From contig CANNQP010000001.1 of NCBI GenBank assembly GCA_947507875.1, positions 1 to 64,000 on the forward strand: a DNA stretch of 64,000 bases, in the 5' to 3' direction. Positions 49,723 through 58,993 of the stretch are shown here, one piece after another (positions within the stretch are counted from its first letter, which is position 1; each line of letters begins with the position of its first letter). The notes below the pieces were generated by a model that was given only the letters and a program-made list of their open reading frames with translations, searched no databases and was not told the DNA's origin. This DNA is from Verrucomicrobiaceae bacterium. GTDB lineage: Bacteria > Verrucomicrobiota > Verrucomicrobiia > Verrucomicrobiales > Verrucomicrobiaceae. The position numbers and the translations under genes are program-made.

Positions 49723-49968
49723 ATGGAAACCTACCTCCCCTGGACTGCACCGGTGCTGACCACGCTGTGGGCGCTGATTTGCCTGCGCATTTACACCATG
49801 ATTTCGATCGAGAACGCAGGTCAGCGGCGCTTGATCGCGATGGGGGGAGCGGTGGGAGCCGCGCTGATTTACATCTTGGCTTCGAATGTGGTGATGCTGC
49901 TTCAGACGCCCGCAGAGGAGGTGCCAGCCCAAGAGAACGGGCGCGTGAAGGTGCAAATGAAGGGCTAG
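49723..49968 (+). CDS. Small two-helix membrane protein
   Basis: An 81-residue protein (a start at 49645 would give 107). It begins METYLPWTAPVLTTLWALICL, with membrane helices at about 8-26 and 40-58. The C-terminal tail contains TPAEEVPAQENGRVKVQ. I recognise no family. I prefer 49723, since upstream residues are glycine- and glutamate-rich and unlikely to be kept before a membrane helix. A GGAGGAGAG sequence lies about 15 bases before this ATG. It is 84 bases after the Spy-like gene and 81 bases before cdsA. Confidence 0.55.
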   Translation: METYLPWTAPVLTTLWALICLRIYTMISIENAGQRRLIAMGGAVGAALIYILASNVVMLLQTPAEEVPAQENGRVKVQMKG

Positions 49969-50049
49969 CCTCCACCGGGTGGCCTTGCACACGCTGCTTG
50001 CCAGATGCCAATCGCAGCCTACATAGGCGCGCCTTTTCCCAGCTCCTGC

Positions 50050-50946
50050 ATGACCCCAGCCGCGCCCGCCCCAGCTCCTAGCAAGCGTCGAGTTTTCGCG
50101 TCCCGGCTGTTCAGCACCTTGCTGCTCTGGGCGGTGATCGCCACGGCAGTTCAGTGGAAAAGCCACTGGGTACTGGTGTTGTTGACGGGTTTCTTCGGCG
50201 TGGCAGGTGCTTTTGAGTACTATCGCCTGCTACGATTGGACGATCAAGCCCGTGGATTTAACCTGCTCGGGCTGTGCATTTGCTTGGGCTATTGGGTGAC
50301 GATGACCTGGTGGGTGATGCGAGAAAAGAGCGCGCCACCGATGTGGCTGGACCTAGCGGCGCTGACCGCCAGTGTGCATGGCGCTTTCTTACTCTGCTAT
50401 CGGCATCAGCTGGAAGGCATCGTGACCTTGCAGCGTATTTTTCACACGGTGTTCGGGGTGGTTTACACGGTGATTTTCTTCGGCTTCATCGTGCGGTTGA
50501 TGTATTTCAAACCAGACGGTTCGGGCATGACTGGACTCTTCCTGGTGCTTTTCCTGATCGTGGTGACGAAATTTAGCGATATGGGGGCGTATGCCGTAGG
50601 GGTGGTTTTTGGCAAACACAAGATGATCCCCCACATCAGCCCAGCGAAGTCCTGGGAAGGACTCGTGGGGGCCTTTCTCGGTTCCTTTCTGGCCGCAGTC
50701 GGCATGATCTGGCTGGCAGGAGAGCGTGTCGCACCCGTGACCTGGATCCATGGGGTCATCCTAGCCCCCCTGCTGTGTGCTACTGCGGTTTCGGGGGATC
50801 TGGCGGAGTCGGTGCTGAAGCGCTGTGTCTCGATCAAAGACAGTGGGCACAAGTTCCCCGGCATCGGCGGCATTTTGGATCTGACAGACAGTCTTCTTTT
50901 CACGGCACCCGTGTTCTACTTTTACCTGGAGGCAGTGACGGCCTGA
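50050..50946 (+). CDS. cdsA: Phosphatidate cytidylyltransferase CdsA
   Basis: A 298-residue inner-membrane enzyme with several hydrophobic helices that makes CDP-diacylglycerol, the precursor of phospholipids. SPAKSWEGLVGAFLGS is a central motif. The signature segment is ESVLKRCVSIKDSGHKFPG, then IGGILDLTDS. The usual HGG/DRxDS form is replaced by IGG and DLTDS, although the magnesium-binding aspartates KDSG and TDS remain. I prefer ATG 50050 because it follows a pyrimidine-rich tract (CCTTTTCCCAGCTCC); the frame upstream would start at 50005. dxr and dus follow in the same direction. Confidence 0.93.
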   Translation: MTPAAPAPAPSKRRVFASRLFSTLLLWAVIATAVQWKSHWVLVLLTGFFGVAGAFEYYRLLRLDDQARGFNLLGLCICLGYWVTMTWWVMREKSAPPMWLDLAALTASVHGAFLLCYRHQLEGIVTLQRIFHTVFGVVYTVIFFGFIVRLMYFKPDGSGMTGLFLVLFLIVVTKFSDMGAYAVGVVFGKHKMIPHISPAKSWEGLVGAFLGSFLAAVGMIWLAGERVAPVTWIHGVILAPLLCATAVSGDLAESVLKRCVSIKDSGHKFPGIGGILDLTDSLLFTAPVFYFYLEAVTA

Positions 50947-51004
50947 CTCCGGCGAATGCTTGGCGGTTTTCATCGTTGATCTTTCATTTTTCATCCTTTT
51001 CCGA

Positions 51005-52162
51005 ATGCCTTCCGCTCCACGCAAAGTTCTCCTTCTTGGTTCCACCGGTTCGATCGGCACCAGCGCGCTGAAAGTGGCCCAAGACATTCCTGAGCGGATG
51101 CAGATTGTCGGACTTGCCGCGCAGCGAAGTGTCGAGGCCCTCGTTCAGCAGGTGATGGAAACCGGTGTCACTCAGGTGGCGCTGACGGATGAGGTGGCGG
51201 CCGCCCAGGCGCGCGCATTGCTGCCTGACCACGTCACGGTCTATGCCGGAACGCATGGGTTGGTGGACTTGGTTCAGGCCAGTGACGCCGACATGGTGCT
51301 GGTGGCCATCGTCGGGGTGGCAGGTCTCGCGCCTGCCCTTGCCGCGATCGAGGCAGGCAAACATCTTGCTGTGGCAAGCAAAGAGATCCTCGTCATGGCT
51401 GGCGAGGCCGTGATGGAAGCCGCTCGACGCAAGGCGGTGGACATCTTGCCGGTGGATAGCGAACACAACGCGATCTTCCAATGCCTGGAGGGCCACAAGG
51501 GCTGCGAAGTGAGCCGCATCTTGCTCACCGCGAGCGGTGGCCCTTTTCGCCAGTGGCCTGCGGATCAATTGTCCACCGTGACCGTGGCGCAGGCCCTGAA
51601 GCATCCGACGTGGAGCATGGGCAAAAAGATCACCATCGACAGTGCGACACTGTTCAACAAAGGCCTGGAGATGATCGAAGCACGCTGGCTTTTCAATGTG
51701 CCCATGAGTCGGATCGAAGTCGTGGTGCATCCGCAGAGCATCGTGCACAGCATGGTGGAGTTCGCCGACAACAGCGTCATTGCTCAGCTCAGCCACAGCG
51801 ACATGTGCTTTCCCATCCAGTATGCGGTGACCTGGCCTGAGCGGGTGCCCAATCATCTCAAACCCCTGAATTTCGCCCAACTCGCTAGCCTGACCTTTGA
51901 AGCACCCAGGACGCAGGATTTTCCTGCGCTCGATCTCGCGCGCCATGCCGGGGAAGTCGGCGGCACGTTACCCGCCGTCTTGAATGCCGCGAATGAGGTG
52001 GCCGTTCAGGCCTTTCTCGAAGAGCGCAGTTCCTTCCCCGCAATCTGGCAAACCGTTTCCCGAGTCATGGAAAAGCACTCGGTGGTCCAGCATCCGAGCC
52101 TGGATGAACTCATTGACGCCGATGCCTGGGCACGTGCGGCAGCAGCGGACTGCCTCGCCTAA
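51005..52162 (+). CDS. dxr: 1-deoxy-D-xylulose 5-phosphate reductoisomerase Dxr
   Basis: A 385-residue NADPH enzyme, first committed step of the MEP isoprenoid pathway. The cofactor motif is GSTGSIG (12-18). The substrate and metal sites are VASKEILVMAGE, then PVDSEHNAIFQCL with the metal-binding aspartate and glutamate, ILLTASGGPF, and the helix MGKKITIDSATLFNKGLEMIEA. The C-terminal NAANEVAVQAFL is standard. I start at 51005, since upstream residues (MAVFIVDLSFF) do not belong to the family and the ATG follows a pyrimidine tract. cdsA lies upstream and dus downstream by 19 bases. In many bacteria rseP follows cdsA-dxr, and here dus takes that place. Confidence 0.96.
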   Translation: MPSAPRKVLLLGSTGSIGTSALKVAQDIPERMQIVGLAAQRSVEALVQQVMETGVTQVALTDEVAAAQARALLPDHVTVYAGTHGLVDLVQASDADMVLVAIVGVAGLAPALAAIEAGKHLAVASKEILVMAGEAVMEAARRKAVDILPVDSEHNAIFQCLEGHKGCEVSRILLTASGGPFRQWPADQLSTVTVAQALKHPTWSMGKKITIDSATLFNKGLEMIEARWLFNVPMSRIEVVVHPQSIVHSMVEFADNSVIAQLSHSDMCFPIQYAVTWPERVPNHLKPLNFAQLASLTFEAPRTQDFPALDLARHAGEVGGTLPAVLNAANEVAVQAFLEERSSFPAIWQTVSRVMEKHSVVQHPSLDELIDADAWARAAAADCLA

Positions 52163-52181
52163 TTTGGGGTTCAGCACGTTG

Positions 52182-53228
52182 ATGAACCCGTCCTCTTCTT
52201 TCTTGCCCACGGAGCGCCCCGCGCTGGTCCTGGCTCCGATGCAGGACGTGACGGATCTGCCGTTCATGCGGCTGATGGCCCGTTATGGCGGACCGGATCT
52301 TTTCGTCACGGAATACTTCCGCGTCACGCCCAGTTCACAGCTTGATCCGGTCACGCTGCGGTCGATTACGGAAAACGACACGGGCAAACCCGTGCTAGCG
52401 CAGATGATTGGGCAGGACATTCCAGCGCTCGTACGCACGGCTAAGGAATTGGAGCGCTACCCCGTCGCGGGCATCGACCTGAACTTGGGCTGCCCAGCAC
52501 CTGTGGTTTGTCGAAAAGATGCCGGCGGTGGTTTGCTGCGCGATCCCGCTAGGGTCGATTCGATTTTGCAGGCTTTGCGAGACGCTATCCAGGGCAGGTT
52601 CACGGTGAAATGCCGCGTCGGTTTTGCGGACAAAGGTGAATTTCCTCGGCTGCTGGAGGTGTTCCAAAAGCACGCCATCCAGATGCTGACGATCCACGGA
52701 CGAACCGTGAGAGATGCCTACAAAACACCCGTGCATCCCGAGTGCGTCGCTCAAGCCGTGGCGGCCATGCCTTGCCCCGTCATCGCCAATGGCAACGTGG
52801 TCGATGTGGCGACTGGGGACTCCTACCTCAGCAAGACTTCGGCGGCGGGGCTGATGATTGGCCGCGGTGCGATCCGGCATCCGTGGATCTTTGATCAACT
52901 GCGCGCACAATGGTCCGGGCAATCCATGTCCCCACCGACGCGTCGAGACTTGCTCGAATACATCCGACTGCTCTACGAGCATACCGCTGCCTTTCAGGCC
53001 CTGCACCACGCTACCCCCTCACGAGTGAAGCAGGTGCAAAAAATGAAGCGCTACATGGCTTTCATCTCAAACGGTATCGACGAAGGCGTCTTTGAGCATC
53101 GCATCCGACGAGCCACTGCCGAGGAAGAGTTCTTCGCCATTTGCCAGGAACACCTGGATCGTAACGACGAGCTACCAGTGCGCCCCCCCGCTGATTCGCA
53201 TGTGTTCTGCGGTTTTGATGCGCTGTAG
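52182..53228 (+). CDS. dus: tRNA-dihydrouridine synthase
   Basis: A 348-residue FMN enzyme that reduces uridines in tRNA. The FMN-binding start is LVLAPMQDVTDLPFM near 16-30. NLGCPAPVVCRKDAGGGLL holds the active-site region, followed by FTVKCRVGF, LTIHGRTVRDAYK, VIANGNVVD and MIGRGAIRHPWIF, the standard barrel motifs. The C-terminal helical domain ends RATAEEEFFAICQ. It is of the DusB/DusC kind; I cannot assign the tRNA position. The conserved motifs begin right after ATG 52182, whereas the longer in-frame start at 51984 lies inside dxr. Confidence 0.93.
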   Translation: MNPSSSFLPTERPALVLAPMQDVTDLPFMRLMARYGGPDLFVTEYFRVTPSSQLDPVTLRSITENDTGKPVLAQMIGQDIPALVRTAKELERYPVAGIDLNLGCPAPVVCRKDAGGGLLRDPARVDSILQALRDAIQGRFTVKCRVGFADKGEFPRLLEVFQKHAIQMLTIHGRTVRDAYKTPVHPECVAQAVAAMPCPVIANGNVVDVATGDSYLSKTSAAGLMIGRGAIRHPWIFDQLRAQWSGQSMSPPTRRDLLEYIRLLYEHTAAFQALHHATPSRVKQVQKMKRYMAFISNGIDEGVFEHRIRRATAEEEFFAICQEHLDRNDELPVRPPADSHVFCGFDAL

Positions 53229-53286
53229 GCGTGGGTCCCAGACCCTCATGGCTGCCTCCAGCAACCGCGAATGGGCAAAGACACCC

Positions 53287-56200
53287 CTACTTAGCACTCA
53301 CTTGCATCCACTTCGTCACCTCCATGCCTGAGGCCAACTCTCGAACGCGAACCTGCCAGGTGCCTGGGTCTTCATTGGTGGCTAGGTCTAAGCTGAGTTC
53401 CAAACGTCCTTTTTCCATGGCATACCAGCCGCTGCCTTCCGCACGGACTCCGTTGGCGTCTTGGATCTCCACTTCCAGCGGAACATGCCCCGGAGCAGGG
53501 GTTTCATCGGTCAACGTCAGCATGGCGGTTATCTTGGCGATATTCCCACACGTGGCCGTCGCTGGAAGATCGACCGCGAGCTGAAGCAGTGGCTTGGGCA
53601 GGATCATCCACAATCGACCTTCACCGGGTCCAAGTTCCAAGGGCAGCGTTAGGGTACCTTCCTCATTCCTGCGGGGTAAAACCAAGCTATGCCGTGTCAG
53701 GTCATAAAGATTGGCGTTCTCGAGATTGATTTGGAGCAAGCCAGTGGTGGGCAATCCATTTTCCAAGACGAGGCCGTGATGCCCGACATAACTGCCAGCT
53801 TCGCGTCGGTCATTGATGGCGAAAAGGTAAGTCGCCTCGCCGCTAGGACGTGATTGCAAGATGATCTCGGCTTGATCGATCTCGAAAGTAGGCTTCCAGC
53901 CCAAGGCCTTCATTTTTTCAGGCAGCTGCGCCGCGAGCGCTAGAACCGCCGCTTTGTCTTCAGCCGCTCGCTTCACGCGCTTGAAGCTTGGCAAAATCAC
54001 ATCCGCTTTCAGGGCAGGGCAGAGAAACTCATCTGCGATGATTTTGCCCCCATGCTTTTGCCATTCTGCGATGCGTTTCACCATGCCTTGGGTCAAGACA
54101 TCGCACTCAGGCATGATGAGGATTTTGCGGCCTTTCAGAGCACCTTTGGCCACGGCTTCCTCAAAAACAACATCCAGCTGCACATGGGCATGCTGCAGGG
54201 CCTGCCAGAGGTCCGAGGACCACCCGAGGTTGCTGCCATAGCCTCCACGGCGTGCGAACATTTGTGAGGTAAAGCTTTCCAGCATTGCGACCTCGCGCCG
54301 CTCCCCTGGCACTTTCATCAACGTCGGTCCTAGTGGCACGGCCACTTCACGAATGAGATCGCGGAGAACTGGTGCCGTGTGAGGGTTCGTGAAACGGTAA
54401 GCACTGGATGATTCTGGGCATTCCACTAAAGACTGCCAACCGTGATACATGATGCCTTGAACGGGGCGTGACAGTTTCGTCCAAAATGCCTCACGCAGAT
54501 GCATGGGGGCGAGGGTGATGTAGGCGGCTTCCGGATCGTGGTCTTCCCAGGCCACCGGATTCGGGAGAGGCGGAGATTGTGTCGGAGCTGTCTGGGATCG
54601 ATACCAGATGAGCTGGGTCATCTTCATGATGGATTGACGGCGACCATTGACCTCACTCATGGCCAAAAGCTGATCCGTGGCGAGGCCGATGCGTTGGGGA
54701 TCAGGATAGGTGTAAGTCCAGTGGGACAGGACATCGACCCCACCACCTGCACCACCGATGCTGGGCTGACGCACCGCCGGATCAAAGAAAGTCCAGAAGT
54801 CCCGACGACCATGGCTTTTCAGCCCTTTGTGCAGAGCATAATGCAGGCCGTTCCAGCCATCGCCAACGGTCCAGAACCAGCGGTAGTAGTTCAGGATCGG
54901 ATGGGTGTCTGGGATGACTCGATCCGCAGGAAAGTCGGGAAGCGCTGAATACGAAACACCCCACTTGTGCTTCACTTCAGCAGGGATGTCTGTGCCAAAT
55001 AGCTTTCGATAATTCGCTACGTCCACCGCATTGAAGGACGGTGCGTTGTGGTCTCGAACCTCAGTATTGACCAAGGCCGCTGCAAAAGCAGGATAATCGC
55101 CATAAGCCTTGGCCAAACTTTGACCGACGCTTTGAAAGTATGGCGCAAACTCAGGCAGGCTCGCGCAGAGGTCCTGGCGCTCATACGGCTTGCCAGAACG
55201 ATCGACACGCAGATGTGCTGGATTAGACCGAAGCACATCGCCAGGGGAAACATTAGCGATGACGCCCAAGCCGTTTCTCAAGGCTTCATCCAGCATCTGA
55301 CGATGACCCAGAATCGTGGCATCATCCCCAGGTGGTCGTTCTTTTTTCTCACGCCAAAGGTCAGCTGCGCCCTGGTCTCCCATGCCGATGAAATGAGTGA
55401 AGCCGATGTCTTTCAAGCGCTGCATCTCATCGCCTCCGGCTCCCCACATGACGATGGGTAACTGGGGCGGATGACGAGGAACAATCTCAACGTCCATGGA
55501 GCGCTTCTGCACTGTTGCAGAGCTTTTCAGAGTTGCTTTCCATCGATACTTGCCCGGCTTGAGTTCCGTGTTGGGCGCTACCTTCACGACATGTGTCTCA
55601 CCAGCTTTTAGATCCGGAAGGGGAAAGGCTTGTTGAGTCCGATCCAAGCTGACTTCCAAACTAGCGCCTTCCAGGCGAGTATGGCTGAGATTCGTGCAAT
55701 GGATCTCAATCGGCTTCACTCTTTCTTCCATGCGTCGCCAGACCTTCCGTGAGCTAAAGAACTCCAGCTTTACAGGTTCGAAGAACAAGGCTCGATCACT
55801 GATACGCACCTCATCCATCCAACCCGGAAAGCCACCGTAGTGACTGCCCAAACGATCCCCGAGGCTCAATGGGCGCTTGCCGGGCGCGATGGCGTGGTAA
55901 CCTTTCAAGGAAACGCTGCCAATAGGCTGGCCTTGGTGGTAAAAATGGCCGGTTCCCTGACCGTCATAAACAAAAGCAACGTGCTGCCATTCTGAAGAAA
56001 GTCGGATAGACTCAGACTCCAGCACTTTGGATTCGTGACCAAAGCCTAGAGTCACGATCAAACGCCGGGTGCCGGTCGAACTGGCCTCGCTGATTTGCCA
56101 AGCATAGTCGGTATGATCGACATACTTTTTGTCGAGGAGATAGACCCGTGTTTGGGCATTCCAGTCGGGCTTGGGCTTGATCCACATCTCCAGCGTCAGC

Positions 56201-56520
56201 GCGCCTTTGGGGGAAAGCTTGGCCTCGGGGGATGAAAGAACTGCATGCCGCTGATCCTGGACGGGATAGCCAGGGAAAGATTCCACGCAGCCACCGAACT
56301 TGCCCGACGGGCGGATCTTGGCACCTACCAAGGAAAGGCCATTGGCGGCACGAGAGTGATCCTTTAGAGGTTCATCGCCATCAAACTTCCAGTAACCCAG
56401 GACATGGCTGCCCTGGGCATCTTCATTTTCATAACCTGTTTGCCATGTTTCCTGAAGCGTCTGTGCCTCTGCAAAACTGATCAACAGGCAACCCGCGACG
56501 ATCCAGCGATGACATTTCAT
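53287..56520 (-). CDS. Large exported LamG-domain protein, probable glycoside hydrolase
   Basis: A 1077-residue secreted protein. Signal peptide about 1-20 (ending SFAEAQ). Residues about 45-265 are a LamG/concanavalin-like sandwich: VLGYWKFDGDEPLKDHSR, LTLEMWIKPKPDW, WQHVAFVYDGQGTGHFY and GWMDEVRISDRAL. A beta-sandwich linker follows. Residues about 360-740 read like a TIM-barrel hydrolase (FTHFIGMGDQG, YPAFAAALVNTEVRDHNAP, YYRWFWTVGDGWN). Residues about 770-860 resemble the GATase-like trimerisation domain of GH42-type enzymes (RKILIMPECDVLTQGM, then HGGKIIADEFLC). The last region has FAINDRREAGSYVGH and beta-strands. Catalytic residues cannot be named. It fits carbohydrate breakdown with the sulfatases elsewhere in the window. 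I start at 56520, which gives the signal peptide; the longer frame to 56595 does not. Confidence 0.78.
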   Translation of the reverse strand: MKCHRWIVAGCLLISFAEAQTLQETWQTGYENEDAQGSHVLGYWKFDGDEPLKDHSRAANGLSLVGAKIRPSGKFGGCVESFPGYPVQDQRHAVLSSPEAKLSPKGALTLEMWIKPKPDWNAQTRVYLLDKKYVDHTDYAWQISEASSTGTRRLIVTLGFGHESKVLESESIRLSSEWQHVAFVYDGQGTGHFYHQGQPIGSVSLKGYHAIAPGKRPLSLGDRLGSHYGGFPGWMDEVRISDRALFFEPVKLEFFSSRKVWRRMEERVKPIEIHCTNLSHTRLEGASLEVSLDRTQQAFPLPDLKAGETHVVKVAPNTELKPGKYRWKATLKSSATVQKRSMDVEIVPRHPPQLPIVMWGAGGDEMQRLKDIGFTHFIGMGDQGAADLWREKKERPPGDDATILGHRQMLDEALRNGLGVIANVSPGDVLRSNPAHLRVDRSGKPYERQDLCASLPEFAPYFQSVGQSLAKAYGDYPAFAAALVNTEVRDHNAPSFNAVDVANYRKLFGTDIPAEVKHKWGVSYSALPDFPADRVIPDTHPILNYYRWFWTVGDGWNGLHYALHKGLKSHGRRDFWTFFDPAVRQPSIGGAGGGVDVLSHWTYTYPDPQRIGLATDQLLAMSEVNGRRQSIMKMTQLIWYRSQTAPTQSPPLPNPVAWEDHDPEAAYITLAPMHLREAFWTKLSRPVQGIMYHGWQSLVECPESSSAYRFTNPHTAPVLRDLIREVAVPLGPTLMKVPGERREVAMLESFTSQMFARRGGYGSNLGWSSDLWQALQHAHVQLDVVFEEAVAKGALKGRKILIMPECDVLTQGMVKRIAEWQKHGGKIIADEFLCPALKADVILPSFKRVKRAAEDKAAVLALAAQLPEKMKALGWKPTFEIDQAEIILQSRPSGEATYLFAINDRREAGSYVGHHGLVLENGLPTTGLLQINLENANLYDLTRHSLVLPRRNEEGTLTLPLELGPGEGRLWMILPKPLLQLAVDLPATATCGNIAKITAMLTLTDETPAPGHVPLEVEIQDANGVRAEGSGWYAMEKGRLELSLDLATNEDPGTWQVRVRELASGMEVTKWMQVSAK

Positions 56521-56657
56521 GGGAGGGTAGTTTCTGAGATGCAGGGCGTTTTGAGCGTCACGCACTGCCTTGATTAGACGTGACATCTTGGTCATGAAGG
56601 AAACATTCCCGAGTAAAGTTTTTTGAAGTGTTGCCGCATGAATCTAACCTGAACCGA

Positions 56658-57518
56658 ATGACTTCGAAACGTCACCAAGAGCTACTTCTTTCCGCGCTGC
56701 CCATGGGGTGGCTTCTGACGTTTTTCGTCATTCCCTGCGTCGTGGTGCTGACCTATGCTTTTCGTAGCAGTGATTTGCAAGGTGGCTTGGGTAGTGCGTG
56801 GACCTTAGAAACGCTTCATCGCTTGGCTGATCCGACTTATCTGCCGATTGTTTGGCGCACGCTTTCGATGAGCGCGCTCTGCACTCTGTTTTGCGTAGGG
56901 CTGGCGATTCCGATCGCCTTGCAGATGGTGCGCTGTTCAGCGCCTTGGCGCGGTCTTTTGCTGATGATGGTGCTTTTGCCTTTCTTGACGAATTTACTGA
57001 TCCGTATGTTCGCGTGGAAAAGCCTGCTGCACACCGAAGGTCTAGCGAAGCAGGTTTTGGTCTTTTTGCAGCTCGCCACGGAAGACTCCCAGCTGCTGAA
57101 TCACTCAGGCACGGTTCTGCTGGTGATGACTTACACGCAGTTGCCTCTGGCCATCCTGCCAGTCTACGCTGCGGCGGAAAAGTTTGATCTACAGCTGCTG
57201 GAAGCGGCGAGGGATCTCGGAGCCTCGTCTTGGCAGGCGGCACGAAGGATCTTTCTGCCCGGCATCCGTGATGGGATTCTTTCTGCCTCCTCGATGACTT
57301 TTGTTTGTTCTCTAGGTCAATACGTGGTGCCTCAATTCGTCGGAGGTGCTGGCGATGAGATGATCGGCAACAAGATCGTACAAAGGGCTTTCTCGGATCG
57401 AAACCTGCCGCTGGCCTGTGCGATGGCAGGTGGTCTGCTGCTGGCGATCTTACTCAGCCTGATCCTGCTCCGAGCCATCGCCAAGTTACGGCGACATTGG
57501 CTGGAGCGGCAGGCCTGA
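56658..57518 (+). CDS. ABC transporter permease, PotB-like (orphan)
   Basis: A 286-residue inner-membrane permease with about six helices. The cytoplasmic EAA loop is EAARDLGASSWQAARRIFLPGI near 180-201, typical of BPD_transp_1. The N-terminus ALPMGWLLTFFVIPCVVVLTYAF resembles PotB/PotH of spermidine/putrescine and similar ABC importers, with FVCSLGQYVVPQFVGG near the end as in PotB. No ATPase (PotA), second permease (PotC) or binding protein (PotD) is adjacent. The next gene is aroA on the opposite strand. It may work with subunits encoded elsewhere. Start ATG 56658 was chosen over 56628, which adds only ten residues. Confidence 0.88.
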   Translation: MTSKRHQELLLSALPMGWLLTFFVIPCVVVLTYAFRSSDLQGGLGSAWTLETLHRLADPTYLPIVWRTLSMSALCTLFCVGLAIPIALQMVRCSAPWRGLLLMMVLLPFLTNLLIRMFAWKSLLHTEGLAKQVLVFLQLATEDSQLLNHSGTVLLVMTYTQLPLAILPVYAAAEKFDLQLLEAARDLGASSWQAARRIFLPGIRDGILSASSMTFVCSLGQYVVPQFVGGAGDEMIGNKIVQRAFSDRNLPLACAMAGGLLLAILLSLILLRAIAKLRRHWLERQA

Positions 57519-57524
57519 GCAAGG

Positions 57525-58892
57525 TCACAGCTTGCCGCTGAAGGGGCGCGGCACACGGGCAAGCACCGGAATTGGGTCATCTCCCTGTGTGGCAGACTCA
57601 AATAGCGCCAGATCCTGAGCAAAGCTGGGGTAGCTGGTGTTGATGCATTCGCTGCCTTCGATGATCGTTTCGCCTTCGGCAAACAGACCCGCGATGGCAA
57701 AGGCCATGGCGATGCGGTGATCGTGATAGGTCGAAATCGTCGCGCCCGTCAGCTTAGCCCCACCTGTGATTTCCATGCCGTCATCGAACTCAGTGACCGT
57801 GACTCCGATGCGGCGCAGATTCTCTGCCACGGCCGCGATCCGGTCTGTCTCTTTCACACGCAATTCACGAGCGTCTTTGATGAGCGTTTTGCCACGAGCC
57901 AGTGCTGCCGCCACGGCCAGGATCGGCAGCTCATCAATGACGTTCGGAATCTCCGCTCCGCCAATGACGGTGGCATTCAGTTCACCGCCACGAACGATGA
58001 CATCGCCGAGGGGTTCGCCATCGCTGTGGGTCTCCTTGCTGGTGATTTGCGCGCCCATGCGCATGAGCACCTTGATGATGCCTGTGCGGGTAGGATTTAA
58101 GCCGACGTTTTTCAGCGTAATCTGGTGTCCTGGGCTGGCCGCAGCGGCCACCATCCAGAACGCAGCGCTAGAAATGTCTCCCGGCACCGTGATGTCCGTG
58201 GCGCGTGGGGTTTGCCCTCCATAGACGGAAATCGCATCTCCCTCACGCAGCCAGTTCACTCCGAAGTGGCTCATGATGCGCTCGGTGTGGTTGCGAGTGG
58301 CCACCGGTTCGTTCACCGTCGTTTGACCAGGAGCAAACATGCCCGCCAGAAGCACCGCACTTTTCACCTGAGCGCTCGCCATCGGCAGGGTGTAGGTGAT
58401 GGCTTGCAGGCTGCCACCCGTCACCTTCAGAGGTGCGCAGACTTTTTCGCCCTGGCCTTCGACCTTGGCTCCCATGAGCCTGAGAGGATCAGCCACGCGT
58501 TTCATCGGACGCTTCGACAAAGAGGCATCGCCGCCCATCTCAGCAGTGAAATCTTGCCCAGCCAGGATGCCTGAAAGAAGGCGGATCGTGGTGCCTGAGT
58601 TGCCACAGTCGATGGGACCTACGGGTGCTTTTAGCTTTGGACCGTGACCGGTGATGGCCAGCTTCACCAGGCCCACGCCTTCCAGCTCCTCCAGCGGTTC
58701 CACCTCGGCACCCATGGCCTGCATGGCCTTCACCGTGCACAGGCAGTCTTCGCTAGGCAGGAAGCCTGAAATCACCGTCCTGCCATCAGCCATGCCTGCA
58801 AACATCGCGGCGCGGTGACTGATGCTTTTGTCTCCGGGCACGGAGATTTCAGCGGGGAAGGACTTGAACTTGCGGACTTTCAGAGTGGCCAT
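57525..58892 (-). CDS. aroA: 3-phosphoshikimate 1-carboxyvinyltransferase (EPSP synthase)
   Basis: A 455-residue enzyme of the shikimate pathway. The N-terminal substrate motif is VPGDKSISHRAAMFA, with K22 in GDKSISHR (20-27). GNSGTTIRLLSGIL near 90 follows, and the catalytic aspartate and lysine regions are NVIDELPILAVAAA and AGLFAEGETIIEG after YHDHRIAMAFA. Glycine/alanine at glyphosate-contact positions cannot be judged safely. The start at 58892 begins the family sequence; upstream in-frame residues would add 17. The gene is alone on its strand and has a pyrimidine-rich leader (CTTCTCTCCC). Confidence 0.96.
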   Translation of the reverse strand: MATLKVRKFKSFPAEISVPGDKSISHRAAMFAGMADGRTVISGFLPSEDCLCTVKAMQAMGAEVEPLEELEGVGLVKLAITGHGPKLKAPVGPIDCGNSGTTIRLLSGILAGQDFTAEMGGDASLSKRPMKRVADPLRLMGAKVEGQGEKVCAPLKVTGGSLQAITYTLPMASAQVKSAVLLAGMFAPGQTTVNEPVATRNHTERIMSHFGVNWLREGDAISVYGGQTPRATDITVPGDISSAAFWMVAAAASPGHQITLKNVGLNPTRTGIIKVLMRMGAQITSKETHSDGEPLGDVIVRGGELNATVIGGAEIPNVIDELPILAVAAALARGKTLIKDARELRVKETDRIAAVAENLRRIGVTVTEFDDGMEITGGAKLTGATISTYHDHRIAMAFAIAGLFAEGETIIEGSECINTSYPSFAQDLALFESATQGDDPIPVLARVPRPFSGKL

Positions 58893-58993
58893 GGTGGGAG
58901 AGAAGCCTGTCACATGGCCCGGGATGTCAGACATTTCAACCAAAGCCCGCTTCTCTGCCAGGAAGAGCGCCGAGGCTGCGTTGTTCTGGGCTC

